48,460 nucleotides of DNA, from positions 1 through 48,460 of the forward strand of contig DAITPA010000010.1 in the NCBI GenBank assembly GCA_036833805.1. The letters are read 5' to 3'. The translations under genes were made by a program, and so were the position numbers. The notes beneath the pieces are model-generated. The model did no database searches. It was given only the letters and a program-made list of their open reading frames with translations, and had not been told where the DNA came from. Below are positions 33,343 through 42,138 of this stretch, one piece after another; position 1 is the stretch's first letter; every line of letters begins with the position of its first letter. The stretch comes from PALSA-1196 sp036833805. Lineage in GTDB: Bacteria; Pseudomonadota; Gammaproteobacteria; Steroidobacterales; Steroidobacteraceae.

Positions 33343-34155
33343 ATGGCTTTCCGTGCATCGCCACGCTGGCGTCCGGCGCCGCTACTCAAAGCCTCGGCGG
33401 CTCTGCATGTTGGCGCGGCCGCGCTGGCGCTCGCGCGTCCGCAGCTTTGGCCGTGGGCACTCGGCGCCGTGGTTGTCAATCATTTGCAACTTGCGGCGAC
33501 CGGTTTGTGGCCGCGCAGCACGTTGCTCGGCCCCAATTGGACGCACTTGCCAGCGGCGGCGCAGCGCCGCGGCGAGGTCGCACTCAGTATCGACGATGGT
33601 CCGGAGCCCGCGGTGACCCCGAAAGTGCTCGCCTTGCTCGATGAGTACGGCGCCAAGGCCACTTTCTTCTGTGTTGGCAGGCATGTCGAGGAGCGTACGG
33701 AGCTTGCGCGCGAGATCGTGCGCCGCGGCCACGCGATCGAGAATCATAGTTACCGCCATCTCAACTATTTTTCTCTGCTAGGACCGCGCGCCCTTGCTTA
33801 TGAGATTGAGCGTGCACAGGAAGTCATCGCCGGCGTCAGCGGTGAACGCCCGCACTTTTTTCGCGCACCCGCTGGGCTGCGCAGTCCATTGCTCGATCCC
33901 GTCCTCACGCGCCTTGGCCTTCTGCTCGCAAGCTGGACGCGGCGCGGTTTTGATTCCGTGAACAGCGACCCGGAGTCCGTATTTCGGCGCCTCGCGACCG
34001 GCCTTGCGGCCGGCGACATTTTGCTGCTGCATGACGGGCACGCGGCACGCACGCGCGCGGGTACTCCTGTAATTCTCGAGGTGCTGCCACGTCTGCTTGC
34101 GGCCTTCGCGGAATCTCGCTTGACGCCCATCCGCCTGGACGCGGCGCTGTCATGA
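33343..34155 (+). CDS. Polysaccharide deacetylase (NodB homology) family protein
   Basis: 270 residues; its ATG follows the exporter stop without a gap. A short hydrophobic N-terminus leads into the NodB motifs: SIDDGPEPAVTPKVL (metal-binding Asp pair), GHAIENHSYRH (zinc-binding histidines), FFRAPAGLRSPLLD and a late ILLLHDGHAA. It removes N- or O-acyl groups from sugars. Presence inside the operon suggests trimming of the glycosylated lipid anchor; the substrate is unknown. It overlaps the next gene by 4 bp. Confidence 0.87.
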   Translation: MAFRASPRWRPAPLLKASAALHVGAAALALARPQLWPWALGAVVVNHLQLAATGLWPRSTLLGPNWTHLPAAAQRRGEVALSIDDGPEPAVTPKVLALLDEYGAKATFFCVGRHVEERTELAREIVRRGHAIENHSYRHLNYFSLLGPRALAYEIERAQEVIAGVSGERPHFFRAPAGLRSPLLDPVLTRLGLLLASWTRRGFDSVNSDPESVFRRLATGLAAGDILLLHDGHAARTRAGTPVILEVLPRLLAAFAESRLTPIRLDAALS

Positions 34156-34865
34156 TTGGCCATGCAGCGCCACGTGCGCTCGTCGATGCCGCGAGCGCGC
34201 CGTATCGCCGCGCCGGGGGCTGGCCATACCTTCGTGCGCGCGGTAAATTGAGCGCGGATCCGGCGTTCGCCGCGATCTTGCGGCTCGGCCTACTGAAGCA
34301 GCGCCAGCACATACTCGATCTGGGCTGCGGCCAGGGTCTGCTTGCCGCTTGGCTGCTCGCGGCGCACAGCTGCTATGCGCGCGGCGACTGGCCGGCAAGC
34401 TGGCCGGCGCCGCCCGCACCCATATCAATTCGCGGCATCGAATTGGATCCGAAGGAAATCATGCGGGCACGATTCGCACTTGCCGATCGGGCCGAGTTTG
34501 TGAATGGCGACATTCGCGACACGGCTTTCGGCAGCGCCGATGCGCTCGTCATCCTGGATGTCTTGCACTATATGGATTATTCGGCTCATGCCCCATTGCT
34601 AAAGCGCGCGCGCGCGGCCCTGCCCTCCGGAGGTCTACTGCTGCTGCGTGTCAGCGATGCTACGGCCGGTTTCGGCTTTCGCGTCGGCCGCTGGGTCGAT
34701 CGAGCGGTGCTGCTCGCACGCGGCCACGGCTTCGCGCAGACCTATTGTCGCGCGCTCGCCGACTGGCAGCGCCTGCTTGAGGAATGTCATTTTCACACCG
34801 AGGCCATCCCGATGAGCGCCGGCACACCCTTTGCAAATGTGCTGCTGATCGCGCGGCCGATATGA
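34152..34865 (+). CDS. Class I SAM methyltransferase
   Basis: 237 residues. Motif I is ILDLGCGQGLLAAWLLA (about residues 54-70). VNGDIRDTAFGSADALVILD, LDVLHYMDYSAHAPLLKRAR and LPSGGLLLLRVSDATA follow in the expected order. It is the second methyltransferase in the cluster and is unrelated in sequence to the UbiE-like one. It probably methylates the aryl head or sugar. It overlaps the deacetylase and the ketosynthase by 4 bp each. Confidence 0.83.
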   Translation: MIGHAAPRALVDAASAPYRRAGGWPYLRARGKLSADPAFAAILRLGLLKQRQHILDLGCGQGLLAAWLLAAHSCYARGDWPASWPAPPAPISIRGIELDPKEIMRARFALADRAEFVNGDIRDTAFGSADALVILDVLHYMDYSAHAPLLKRARAALPSGGLLLLRVSDATAGFGFRVGRWVDRAVLLARGHGFAQTYCRALADWQRLLEECHFHTEAIPMSAGTPFANVLLIARPI

Positions 34866-36055
34866 CCCCACTCGTTCTCACACGCTTCACTGCGGTCAGC
34901 GCCATCGGCCGCGGTCTTGGGCAGACACTTGACGCCCTAGAAATGAAGCGCAGCGGTCTTGTGCCGTGCGCCTTTGAAACGGTTGACCTTGAGACTCAGG
35001 TGGGCGAAGTTCCGGGAGTCGACGCGACCGCACTGCCGCATGCTCTACAAGCTTTCGATTGCCGCAACAATCGACTCGCGCAGCTTGGCCTTGCGCAGGA
35101 TGGGTTTTCCGAAGCTGTCGCAGAGTGTGCAGAGCGGTGGGGTCGGCGGCGCATCGGGGTTTTTCTCGGCACCAGCACAGCCGGCATGCTGCAGACGGAA
35201 CTCGCCTATCGCGATCGTGATCCCGCGACCGGCGCCCTGCCGGCAGGTTTCAACTACGCCGCCACCCAGAATTCCTTCTCGGTCGCCGACTTCGTGCGCC
35301 GGGCGTTGCACCTGCAAGGGCCCGCAGCGGTGGTGTGCACCGCGTGCTCCTCAAGCGCCAAAGTTTTCGCATCCGCGCAGCGCATGATCAGCGCCGGCGT
35401 GATTGACGCCGCGGTTGTTGGCGGCGTGGATTCGCTGTGCCTCACGACACTGTACGGTTTTCATTCCCTGCAACTGACTTCGCGCTTCGCGTGTCGCCCC
35501 TTCGACGTCGCACGCGATGGCATCTCAATCGGCGAAGCCGCGGCATTTGTCCTGCTCGAACGTCCGCAGGCGCGCGTCGATCGCGACGCGCTCATGCTCT
35601 TGGGAGTCGGTGAATCAAGCGACGCCTATCACATGTCGAGTCCGCATCCCGAAGGCCGCGGCGCGCGCGCATCGATTCAACAGGCGCTGCAGGCGGCGAA
35701 CCTTACACCTGGCGATATCGACTACATCAACTTGCACGGTACCGCGACGCCGAGCAATGACAGCGCGGAGGACCTCGCCGTCACATCGGTATTCGGTACC
35801 CGCACGCCCTGCAGCTCGACCAAGGGCGCAACGGGCCACGCCTTGGGTGCGGCGGGCGCGCTCGAAGCAGTCATCTGTGCGCTTGCCATTCAACACGGCC
35901 TCATGCCTGCGGGTCTCAACACGACCGCAGTCGACCCGAAATTGAAGCTGCACTATCTGTGCGAGAACCGCCGCGGCACAATCGCGCGGGCGCTCACTAA
36001 CTCCTTCGGATTCGGCGGCGCCAATTGCAGTCTGATCATTGGCCACGCGGCCTGA
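34862..36055 (+). CDS. Beta-ketoacyl-ACP synthase, type II (FabF-like)
   Basis: 397 residues from ATGACCCC, whose ATG overlaps the previous stop. The catalytic triad is complete: C162 in TACSSSAKVF, H292 in LHGTATPSND and H326 in KGATGHALGAAG. NSFGFGGANCSLII closes the thiolase fold. It performs the repeated decarboxylative condensations that extend the aryl starter by malonyl units. It pairs with the adjacent chain-length-factor-like protein. Confidence 0.93.
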   Translation: MTPLVLTRFTAVSAIGRGLGQTLDALEMKRSGLVPCAFETVDLETQVGEVPGVDATALPHALQAFDCRNNRLAQLGLAQDGFSEAVAECAERWGRRRIGVFLGTSTAGMLQTELAYRDRDPATGALPAGFNYAATQNSFSVADFVRRALHLQGPAAVVCTACSSSAKVFASAQRMISAGVIDAAVVGGVDSLCLTTLYGFHSLQLTSRFACRPFDVARDGISIGEAAAFVLLERPQARVDRDALMLLGVGESSDAYHMSSPHPEGRGARASIQQALQAANLTPGDIDYINLHGTATPSNDSAEDLAVTSVFGTRTPCSSTKGATGHALGAAGALEAVICALAIQHGLMPAGLNTTAVDPKLKLHYLCENRRGTIARALTNSFGFGGANCSLIIGHAA

Positions 36056-36067
36056 AGCAGATCGGCG

Positions 36068-36868
36068 ATGACGCCATTGACCGCCTATGTCGAGGGGATC
36101 GGCGTATTGGGTCCAGGCCTCAACGACTGGCCGAGTGCCGCGGCCGTGCTCTCGGCGGCGGCGCCGTACCTTGCGGCGCCCACGGTTCTGCCGGCTCCTC
36201 TATCCCTGCCGCCAGCGGAAAGACGGCGCACGGTCGCGGTTGTCAAACTAGTACTCGCCATAGGCTTCGAGGCCACGACGCGCGCCGGCATCGATCGACG
36301 CGCATTGCCGACCGTGTTTGCGTCCTCCGGTGGTGATGGCGAGAACTGCCACGAGATCTGCCAGGCGCTTGCAAGTTCGGACCGGCAGCTCTCGCCCACC
36401 CGATTTCACAACTCCGTGCACAACGTCGGCGCAGGCTACTGGAGCATCGCCGCCGAGGCCACGGCTGCTGCGAACGTCCTGTGCGCTTTCGATGCAAGCT
36501 TCGTCGCGGGACTTCTCGAAGCGTTGGCGCAAGTCGCAACGGAGCGCACGCCGCTGCTGCTCTTGGCATACGATACGCAATACCCGGAACCGCTGCATAA
36601 CAAGCGTCCCCTGCCCGATGCCTTCGGAGTCGCACTCGTTCTTGCTCCCAACGCGCGCGCGCCGGCGCTCGCCAGGCTTACCGCTGTGCTCACCGAGAGC
36701 GGCGCTGATCGCATGAGCGAGCCGCAATTGGAAACTCTGCGAACCTCGATCCCCGCGGCGCGCAGCCTACCCCTGCTACAGAAGCTCGCGCGGCGCGAAG
36801 CCGGGCGCGTCACGCTTGACTATTTGGAGCATATGCGCCTCACGGTAGAGGTCAAACCATGCCGCTAG
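36068..36868 (+). CDS. Ketosynthase-like chain-length factor (beta-ketoacyl synthase N-terminal fold)
   Basis: 266 residues, about two thirds of a full ketosynthase. It has a thiolase-like start (AYVEGIGVLGPGLNDWPSAA) and FHNSVHNVGAGYWSIAAEAT, where a ketosynthase would show its active-site cysteine; none is present there. VLCAFDASFVAGLLEALAQV follows. Such cysteine-less partners (ApeC-like) form heterodimers with the active ketosynthase and set polyene length. It is 12 bp after the ketosynthase and overlaps the next dehydratase by 10 bp. Confidence 0.85.
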   Translation: MTPLTAYVEGIGVLGPGLNDWPSAAAVLSAAAPYLAAPTVLPAPLSLPPAERRRTVAVVKLVLAIGFEATTRAGIDRRALPTVFASSGGDGENCHEICQALASSDRQLSPTRFHNSVHNVGAGYWSIAAEATAAANVLCAFDASFVAGLLEALAQVATERTPLLLLAYDTQYPEPLHNKRPLPDAFGVALVLAPNARAPALARLTAVLTESGADRMSEPQLETLRTSIPAARSLPLLQKLARREAGRVTLDYLEHMRLTVEVKPCR

Positions 36869-37326
36869 ACCGCCGCTGGATTGGCGCCCACATCCCACAC
36901 GCGGGCAGCATGTGCCTGCTGGATGAAGTGTTGAGCTGGGATGCCACCCACATTGAGTGCCGCAGCGCAACGCATCGCGCCGCCGACAATCCGCTGCGCG
37001 CGCATGGCCGCCTCGGCAGCGCCTGCGGAATGGAGTACGCAGCCCAAGCAATGGCGCTGCACGGGGCTCTCGTCACGGGTCGCGCAAGCGCGCCCACGGC
37101 GGGCTATCTTGCAGGCCTGCGCGCGGTCGTGCTGCACGTGGAGCGACTGGACGACATCCAAGGCGACCTCTTGATCAGCGCCGAGCGCATCCACGGCGAT
37201 GACACGACTGTCATATATCAGTTTACCGTGCATGACGCCGCGCGCCCGCTTGTTACCGGACGCGCAACCATTGTGCTCGATGCCGCCGCCCTTGCGCGCG
37301 GCGGCGGCGCGCAGCTGAAGCCATGA
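36859..37326 (+). CDS. 3-hydroxyacyl-ACP dehydratase (ApeP-like)
   Basis: 155 residues. HIPHAGSMCLLDEVLSWD at the N-terminus is the signature of the ApeP-type hot-dog dehydratase found next to the ketosynthases of aryl polyene clusters. GRLGSACGMEYAAQAMALHG follows, with a glutamate in the helix. It should act on the growing chain together with the reductase. It overlaps the chain-length factor by 10 bp and the reductase by 4 bp. Confidence 0.87.
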   Translation: MPLDRRWIGAHIPHAGSMCLLDEVLSWDATHIECRSATHRAADNPLRAHGRLGSACGMEYAAQAMALHGALVTGRASAPTAGYLAGLRAVVLHVERLDDIQGDLLISAERIHGDDTTVIYQFTVHDAARPLVTGRATIVLDAAALARGGGAQLKP

Positions 37327-38054
37327 CGAACACCGCCAGACGCGCACTCGTCACCGGCAGCAGCGGCATGATCGGCGCCGCGATCTGCCGGCGTTTGGCG
37401 CGCGCCGGACACTTCGTGTACGCGCAAGCCCATCGCGGCGCGGCAGCCGCGGAAGCCCTGGTCGCAGACATCAATGCCGCGGGCGGAGGTGCGCAGTTAC
37501 TGGTCTTCGACATTACCGATGGCGCAGCGACACACGCGCAGCTCGAGACGGTGCTCGCCGCCGGTGCGATCCAGATCCTCGTCAACAACGCGGGTATCCA
37601 TGACGATGCCGCATTTCCGGGCATGAACGCCGAACAATGGCGGCGCGTTATCGACGTCTCCGTCAACGGCTTCTTCAATGTCACTCAGCCTCTCATGCTG
37701 CCAATGATCCGCACGCGCTGGGGACGCATTGTCAGCACTTCGTCGGTTACCGCCCTGGTGGGAAACCGCGGCCAAGTCAACTATGCGGCCGCCAAAGGGG
37801 CGCTCAATTCCGCCACACGCGCCTTGGCCCTGGAAGTTGCGAGCCGCGGCATAACTGTAAACGCGGTCGCCCCCGGCATCATCGCTACTGGCATGACCGA
37901 CAGCATGTTTGATGACGAAGAAATCGCCCGCATGGTCCCCATGAAGCGCGCCGGTCTGCCCGAGGAGGTCGCAGGTCTGGTAGCGTTCCTGGTTTCCGAG
38001 GAAGCCGCTTACCTCACAGCGCAGGTGATTTCGATTAACGGCGGCATGATCTGA
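37323..38054 (+). CDS. 3-ketoacyl-ACP reductase (FabG-like, ApeQ-type)
   Basis: 243 residues. The Rossmann motif is VTGSSGMIGAAICRRLA, followed by VNNAGIHDD. The active-site residues are S141, Y154 and K158 in STSSVTAL and YAAAKG. LPEEVAGLVAFLVSEEAAYL and the C-terminal ISINGGMI are typical of FabG. It reduces 3-ketoacyl-ACP with NADPH, completing the extension cycle. The stop overlaps the antiporter ATG by 1 base (TGATG). Confidence 0.93.
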   Translation: MTNTARRALVTGSSGMIGAAICRRLARAGHFVYAQAHRGAAAAEALVADINAAGGGAQLLVFDITDGAATHAQLETVLAAGAIQILVNNAGIHDDAAFPGMNAEQWRRVIDVSVNGFFNVTQPLMLPMIRTRWGRIVSTSSVTALVGNRGQVNYAAAKGALNSATRALALEVASRGITVNAVAPGIIATGMTDSMFDDEEIARMVPMKRAGLPEEVAGLVAFLVSEEAAYLTAQVISINGGMI

Positions 38055-39349
38055 TGGACTTGGCGGCTGCAGCTCCAGCCGCGGCAGTGCACAAGAGCGA
38101 ATTACTGCTCTTTTTTACGCTACTCGAGCTCACGGTAATTGTCATCGCCGGGCGCGTGGGCGCTGCGCTCGCGAAGCGTATCGGTCAGTCTGCGGTGGTG
38201 GGCGAGATCCTCATGGGAATCGCGCTCGGCCCGTCACTGCTTGGGTTGATTGCCCCGCAGGCGTTCGAATATGTGTTCCGCTCCGCGACGCCGGAACCCT
38301 TGCAGGTGCTCGCCGGCCTGGGGCTTGTGCTGTTGATGTTTCAGATCGGACTCGATTTCGATTTCTCGCATTTGAGCGAGCGCAGTAATCGCGCGCTCGT
38401 CGTGCGCGTGAGCGCAGCGTGCCTCGTACTGCCATTCGCTATCGGCCTGGTGTTCGGCTACTACGCCGCACCCGCGCTCTCGCCGCAGGCGAATCGGCTC
38501 GACTCCGCGCTGTTCGTCGCGACCGCGTTCTCGATTACGGCTTTGCCGGTGTTGGGCCGCATCCTGCTTGACCTGCGTATGACGCGCACGCGCCTTGCGG
38601 TCATCGCGATCAGCGCCGCCGCCGTCAACGATGTCGCGGGCTGGCTGCTGCTGGCACTTGTGACTGCGTTGACGGTCGCGACATTTGACGGCGCTCACTA
38701 TGGATTGCGCATCCTGCTCATCGCGGCCTACGTTTTCCTGTGCATCGTCGGGCTGCGCCCGCTCCTCAAAACTATCGTGCGGCGCTCAAATCCCACCGAG
38801 GGCAGGATGTCTGGCAATCTGCTCGGCATCCTGCTGGTGGTGGTATTCCTCTCCGCCATGGCCACCTACAAACTGGGGATTTTCGCCGTCTTCGGCGCCT
38901 TTCTGATCGGCGTCATTCTGTTCGACGAGCCCGAACTGGTACGCGCCTGGCAAGAGCGTCTCGGCCAATTCGTTACGGTCTTCTTTATGCCGATCTTTTT
39001 CACGTATACGGGACTGCGCACGTCGATTGGCAGCCTCAGCACTCGCTCGGCGTGGGGATGGTGCGCCCTCACCATAGCTCTTGCGACACTCGGCAAGTTC
39101 GGCGGCGCGTATGTTGGCGCGCGGCGCTCGCACTTGGATCACACGCAAGCGACGCTACTGGCATTCATGATGAACACGCGCGGGCTGATGGAACTGGTCG
39201 TGATCAATGTAGGCCTTGATTTGGGCGTCATCTCGCAACAGATGTTCACCATTCTCGTGCTGATGGCGATCGTGAGCACAGTGATCACGACACCGGCACT
39301 ACGCTTCTATCTGCCGCGCGCCGGCATCGCGGTGTCCGCGCGCCGCTAG
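38054..39349 (+). CDS. CPA2 (Kef-type) cation:proton antiporter
   Basis: 431 residues with about 12 hydrophobic segments. GEILMGIALGPSLLGLIAPQ and GLVLLMFQIGLDFDFSHL are typical of the KefB/NapA-like CPA2 family, and ATAFSITALPVLGRIL and MNTRGLMELVVINVGLDLG are also seen. It exchanges monovalent cations for protons at the inner membrane. No C-terminal TrkA-N domain is present. It is coupled to the pigment operon by a one-base overlap, an uncommon association; a link to pigment export or pH homeostasis is inference. Confidence 0.88.
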   Translation: MDLAAAAPAAAVHKSELLLFFTLLELTVIVIAGRVGAALAKRIGQSAVVGEILMGIALGPSLLGLIAPQAFEYVFRSATPEPLQVLAGLGLVLLMFQIGLDFDFSHLSERSNRALVVRVSAACLVLPFAIGLVFGYYAAPALSPQANRLDSALFVATAFSITALPVLGRILLDLRMTRTRLAVIAISAAAVNDVAGWLLLALVTALTVATFDGAHYGLRILLIAAYVFLCIVGLRPLLKTIVRRSNPTEGRMSGNLLGILLVVVFLSAMATYKLGIFAVFGAFLIGVILFDEPELVRAWQERLGQFVTVFFMPIFFTYTGLRTSIGSLSTRSAWGWCALTIALATLGKFGGAYVGARRSHLDHTQATLLAFMMNTRGLMELVVINVGLDLGVISQQMFTILVLMAIVSTVITTPALRFYLPRAGIAVSARR

Positions 39350-39483
39350 AGCTGCATTGCCGTCGCGGCATGGCTGGCAGCGCCGCGAGATATCTCCAGG
39401 TTGAGCCCGGTCGATGGCTGCAGGCCATTCTGATTTGGATTAGTGCGGCCACGGCAATCGCCGCAACCCGAAATCGGGATCGG

Positions 39484-39583
39484 NNNNNNNNNNNNNNNNN
39501 NNNNNNNNNNNNNNNNNNNNNNNNNNNNNNNNNNNNNNNNNNNNNNNNNNNNNNNNNNNNNNNNNNNNNNNNNNNNNNNNNNN
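39484..39583. other. Scaffold gap (100 N)
   Basis: One hundred ambiguous bases. The 11 bases before the gap (39473-39483) and after it (39584-39594) are the same, ATCGGGATCGG, suggesting overlapping contig ends or a short repeat; true gap size is unknown. The flanking intergenic sequence (39350-39483) holds no recognisable gene. Confidence 0.98.
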
Positions 39584-39609
39584 ATCGGGATCGGAACATG
39601 GAAAACTCC

Positions 39610-39969
39610 TCAGGACTTGAGCGTCAAATCTGCGGCGCCGCTTGATTGCTCACAGTCGCAGCGCGCCCAATACAACGAAGTCAAAGGAGAACGGGAGGTC
39701 CGCAGCTGCGCCGCGCAGGCGCATCCGCTGCCATAATGGAGAATTCTGGATCGCGGCTGAGGTGGCGGCATGAACAGCGTGCCGCTCACAGGGTTTGCGA
39801 CCCGCGAGAAAGCGAGACGGGCCTCGCACAGCTTGCCGTCGAAGGTCTGCTCGTCCTGAAGATGCGCAGTGCCGGGGTCATGGACTTGGGTCAATTAGTG
39901 CAGCAGCGCCCTCTGCTGGGCTAAAACCAGCAGCAGCGCGAGTGCAAGAGAAAAGCGAATCCGATTCAT
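39610..39969 (-). pseudogene. Small exported protein gene broken by a nonsense codon
   Basis: An ATG at 39969 opens a signal peptide (MNRIRFSLALALLLVLAQQR) that is stopped after 24 residues by TAA at 39895-39897. The same frame then continues for 94 codons (LTQVHDPGTAHLQDEQTFDG, then KLCEARLAFSRVANP and RSRILHYG) to 39610. One base change (TAA from GAA) would join both parts into a 119-residue secreted protein. The body resembles small DUF2946-like secreted proteins, tentatively. The break may be a sequencing error close to the assembly gap. The rest of 39350-40074 shows no other gene. Confidence 0.55.
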
Positions 39970-40074
39970 GTCAGGGACGGGGGTCCGGGTAGCCTCGCCG
40001 TTGAAGCCAGCATAACGTGGCAGCGACGAAGAAATCGCTGCCAGCATAATTAGAAAACCTTAATATATCGCCGC

Positions 40075-42138
40075 ATGAAAATCCTCCAGCGATTTATTGT
40101 CGGGCGCGCCGCGCTGGCCACCATCAGCCTTGCGCTCGCGGCCGGCGCGGATTCTGCACCGCTCACTCACGGGCTTGATCTTGCCGGCATCGATAATTCG
40201 GTTCAGCCGGGAGAGAACTTCTTCGCGCACGCGAATGGAACTTGGCTTAAGAACACAGAAATCCCCGCTGATCGGAGCAACTACGGCGTGGGCGCCATGC
40301 TGGTTGAGCTCACCAATAAGCGCACTGTCGCGCTCATCCAGGCGGCGGACGCGCACGGTGCAGCCAAAAGCCCCGAGGCCCGGCAGATCGGCGACTACTA
40401 CGCAACCTTCATGGACGAAGCGGCCATCGAGACGCAGGGACTTCGCCCGCTCGAACCTTTGCTTGCACGAATTTCGGCCATCGCGGATCGCAAAGCCCTC
40501 GCGCAAGTACTCGGCGCTTCCCTGCGTGCCGACGTCGACATTCTCAACTCCACGAATTTCTACACGGACAATATCTTCGGCCTGTGGGTTGCCCAGGACC
40601 TGAGCGACCCCACTCGCTATGCCGCGTTCCTGCTGCAGGGCGGCCTCGGGATGCCTGACCGCGAGTACTATCTCGATTCCTCAGTACGCATGGCCGCCAT
40701 CCGCGACAAATATCAGTCACACATCGCGCTCGTCCTCAAGCTCGCGAATATAGCAGACGCGGACGCAAAGGCTGCGCGTATCTTTGATCTCGAACATCGC
40801 ATCGCTGCGGCGCACTGGCCACGAGTCGATTCTGAGGACGTCATTAAGGGCAACAATCACTGGACGCGGCGCGACTTTAAGACGCGCGCGCCCGGGCTTG
40901 ACTGGCAAGCGTATTTTAAAGCCGCACAGCTTGACGGACAACCCGATTTCACGGTGTGGCAACCGAGCGCCGTCAGCGGAATTTCCGCGCTGACCGCAAG
41001 CGAGCCGCTTGCCACCTGGAGGGACTACTTAACTTTTCACGCCATCGAGCACGCATCAAACTATCTGCCGAAGGCCTTTGTAGAGGAATACTTCGCCTTC
41101 CATGGCAAGGTGCTCGCAGGCACCCCGGCGTTGCGTGAGCGCTGGAAGCGCGCAGTTGACGCCACGAGCGAGGCGCTCGGTGAGGCCGTCGGCAAACTCT
41201 ACGTGCAGCGCTATTTCTCGCACGCCGAGAAGGCGCGGGTCGAAGCGATGGTGAAAAATCTTGTCGTCGCATTCGGCGAGCGTATTGACAAGCTCGACTG
41301 GATGGCCGCGCAAACGAAGACCCGGGCGAAAGAGAAGCTCGCCACTTTAAAAGTCGGCGTGGGTTATCCCGACAAGTGGCGCGATTACTCAGGTCTCAAG
41401 ATCACACGTGGCGATGCGTTTGGTAACGCCGAACGCGCCGAACAATTCGAATACTCGCGCAACCTTGCGAAGCTCGGCGCGCCGATCGATCGCTCCGAGT
41501 GGGTCATGACCCCGCAGACAGTGAACGCGGTTAATCTGCCGGTAATGAATGCGCTGAACTTCCCAGCGGCGATCCTGCAGCCGCCCGCCTTTGATCCGCA
41601 GCGACCTGTCGTCATGGATTACGGCGCGATGGGTGCGGTCATCGGCCACGAAATCAGCCACAGTTTCGACGATGAAGGAGCGTTGTTTGACGCCAGCGGC
41701 CGTCTCAACAACTGGTGGACCAAGGAGGACTTCGCCCACTTCAGAGCTTCCTCCGCCCGCCTGGTCGAACAGTACAACGCCTATCGGCCGTTCCCTGACC
41801 TCGCCGTCAACGGCAAGCTGACCTTGAGCGAGAACATTGCCGATGTTGCAGGCCTGGCGGTGTCCTACGACGCTTACCGGCTGTCGCTGCACGGCAAAGC
41901 CGCGCCGGTGGCGCAAGGCTTCACGCCCGAACAGCAGTTCTTTCTGAGCTTTGCGCAAAGCCGGCGGCAGAAAATTCGCGAGCCGGCGCTACGTCAGCGG
42001 ATCGTAACCGACAGCCACGCGCCGGCGGAATACCGCGCCGATACGGTCCGCAATCTCGATGCGTGGTACACAGCATTCGATGTAAAGCCCGGCCAAGGGC
42101 TGTACTTGGCGCCGCGGGATCGTGTTCAAGTGTGGTGA
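40075..42138 (+). CDS. M13-family (neprilysin/PepO-like) metallopeptidase
   Basis: 687 residues with a signal peptide (FIVGRAALATISLALAAGAD). The zinc site is HEISH at 525-529, with the third ligand E586 in LSENIADVAGLAVSYDAY. SVQPGENFFAHANGTWLKN near the N-terminus and RPVVMDYGAMGAVIGHE before the zinc site are characteristic. The C-terminal part keeps FFLSFAQSRRQKIREPALRQ. It probably degrades oligopeptides in the periplasm. It ends 13 bp into the convergent DsbA-like gene. Confidence 0.95.
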   Translation: MKILQRFIVGRAALATISLALAAGADSAPLTHGLDLAGIDNSVQPGENFFAHANGTWLKNTEIPADRSNYGVGAMLVELTNKRTVALIQAADAHGAAKSPEARQIGDYYATFMDEAAIETQGLRPLEPLLARISAIADRKALAQVLGASLRADVDILNSTNFYTDNIFGLWVAQDLSDPTRYAAFLLQGGLGMPDREYYLDSSVRMAAIRDKYQSHIALVLKLANIADADAKAARIFDLEHRIAAAHWPRVDSEDVIKGNNHWTRRDFKTRAPGLDWQAYFKAAQLDGQPDFTVWQPSAVSGISALTASEPLATWRDYLTFHAIEHASNYLPKAFVEEYFAFHGKVLAGTPALRERWKRAVDATSEALGEAVGKLYVQRYFSHAEKARVEAMVKNLVVAFGERIDKLDWMAAQTKTRAKEKLATLKVGVGYPDKWRDYSGLKITRGDAFGNAERAEQFEYSRNLAKLGAPIDRSEWVMTPQTVNAVNLPVMNALNFPAAILQPPAFDPQRPVVMDYGAMGAVIGHEISHSFDDEGALFDASGRLNNWWTKEDFAHFRASSARLVEQYNAYRPFPDLAVNGKLTLSENIADVAGLAVSYDAYRLSLHGKAAPVAQGFTPEQQFFLSFAQSRRQKIREPALRQRIVTDSHAPAEYRADTVRNLDAWYTAFDVKPGQGLYLAPRDRVQVW

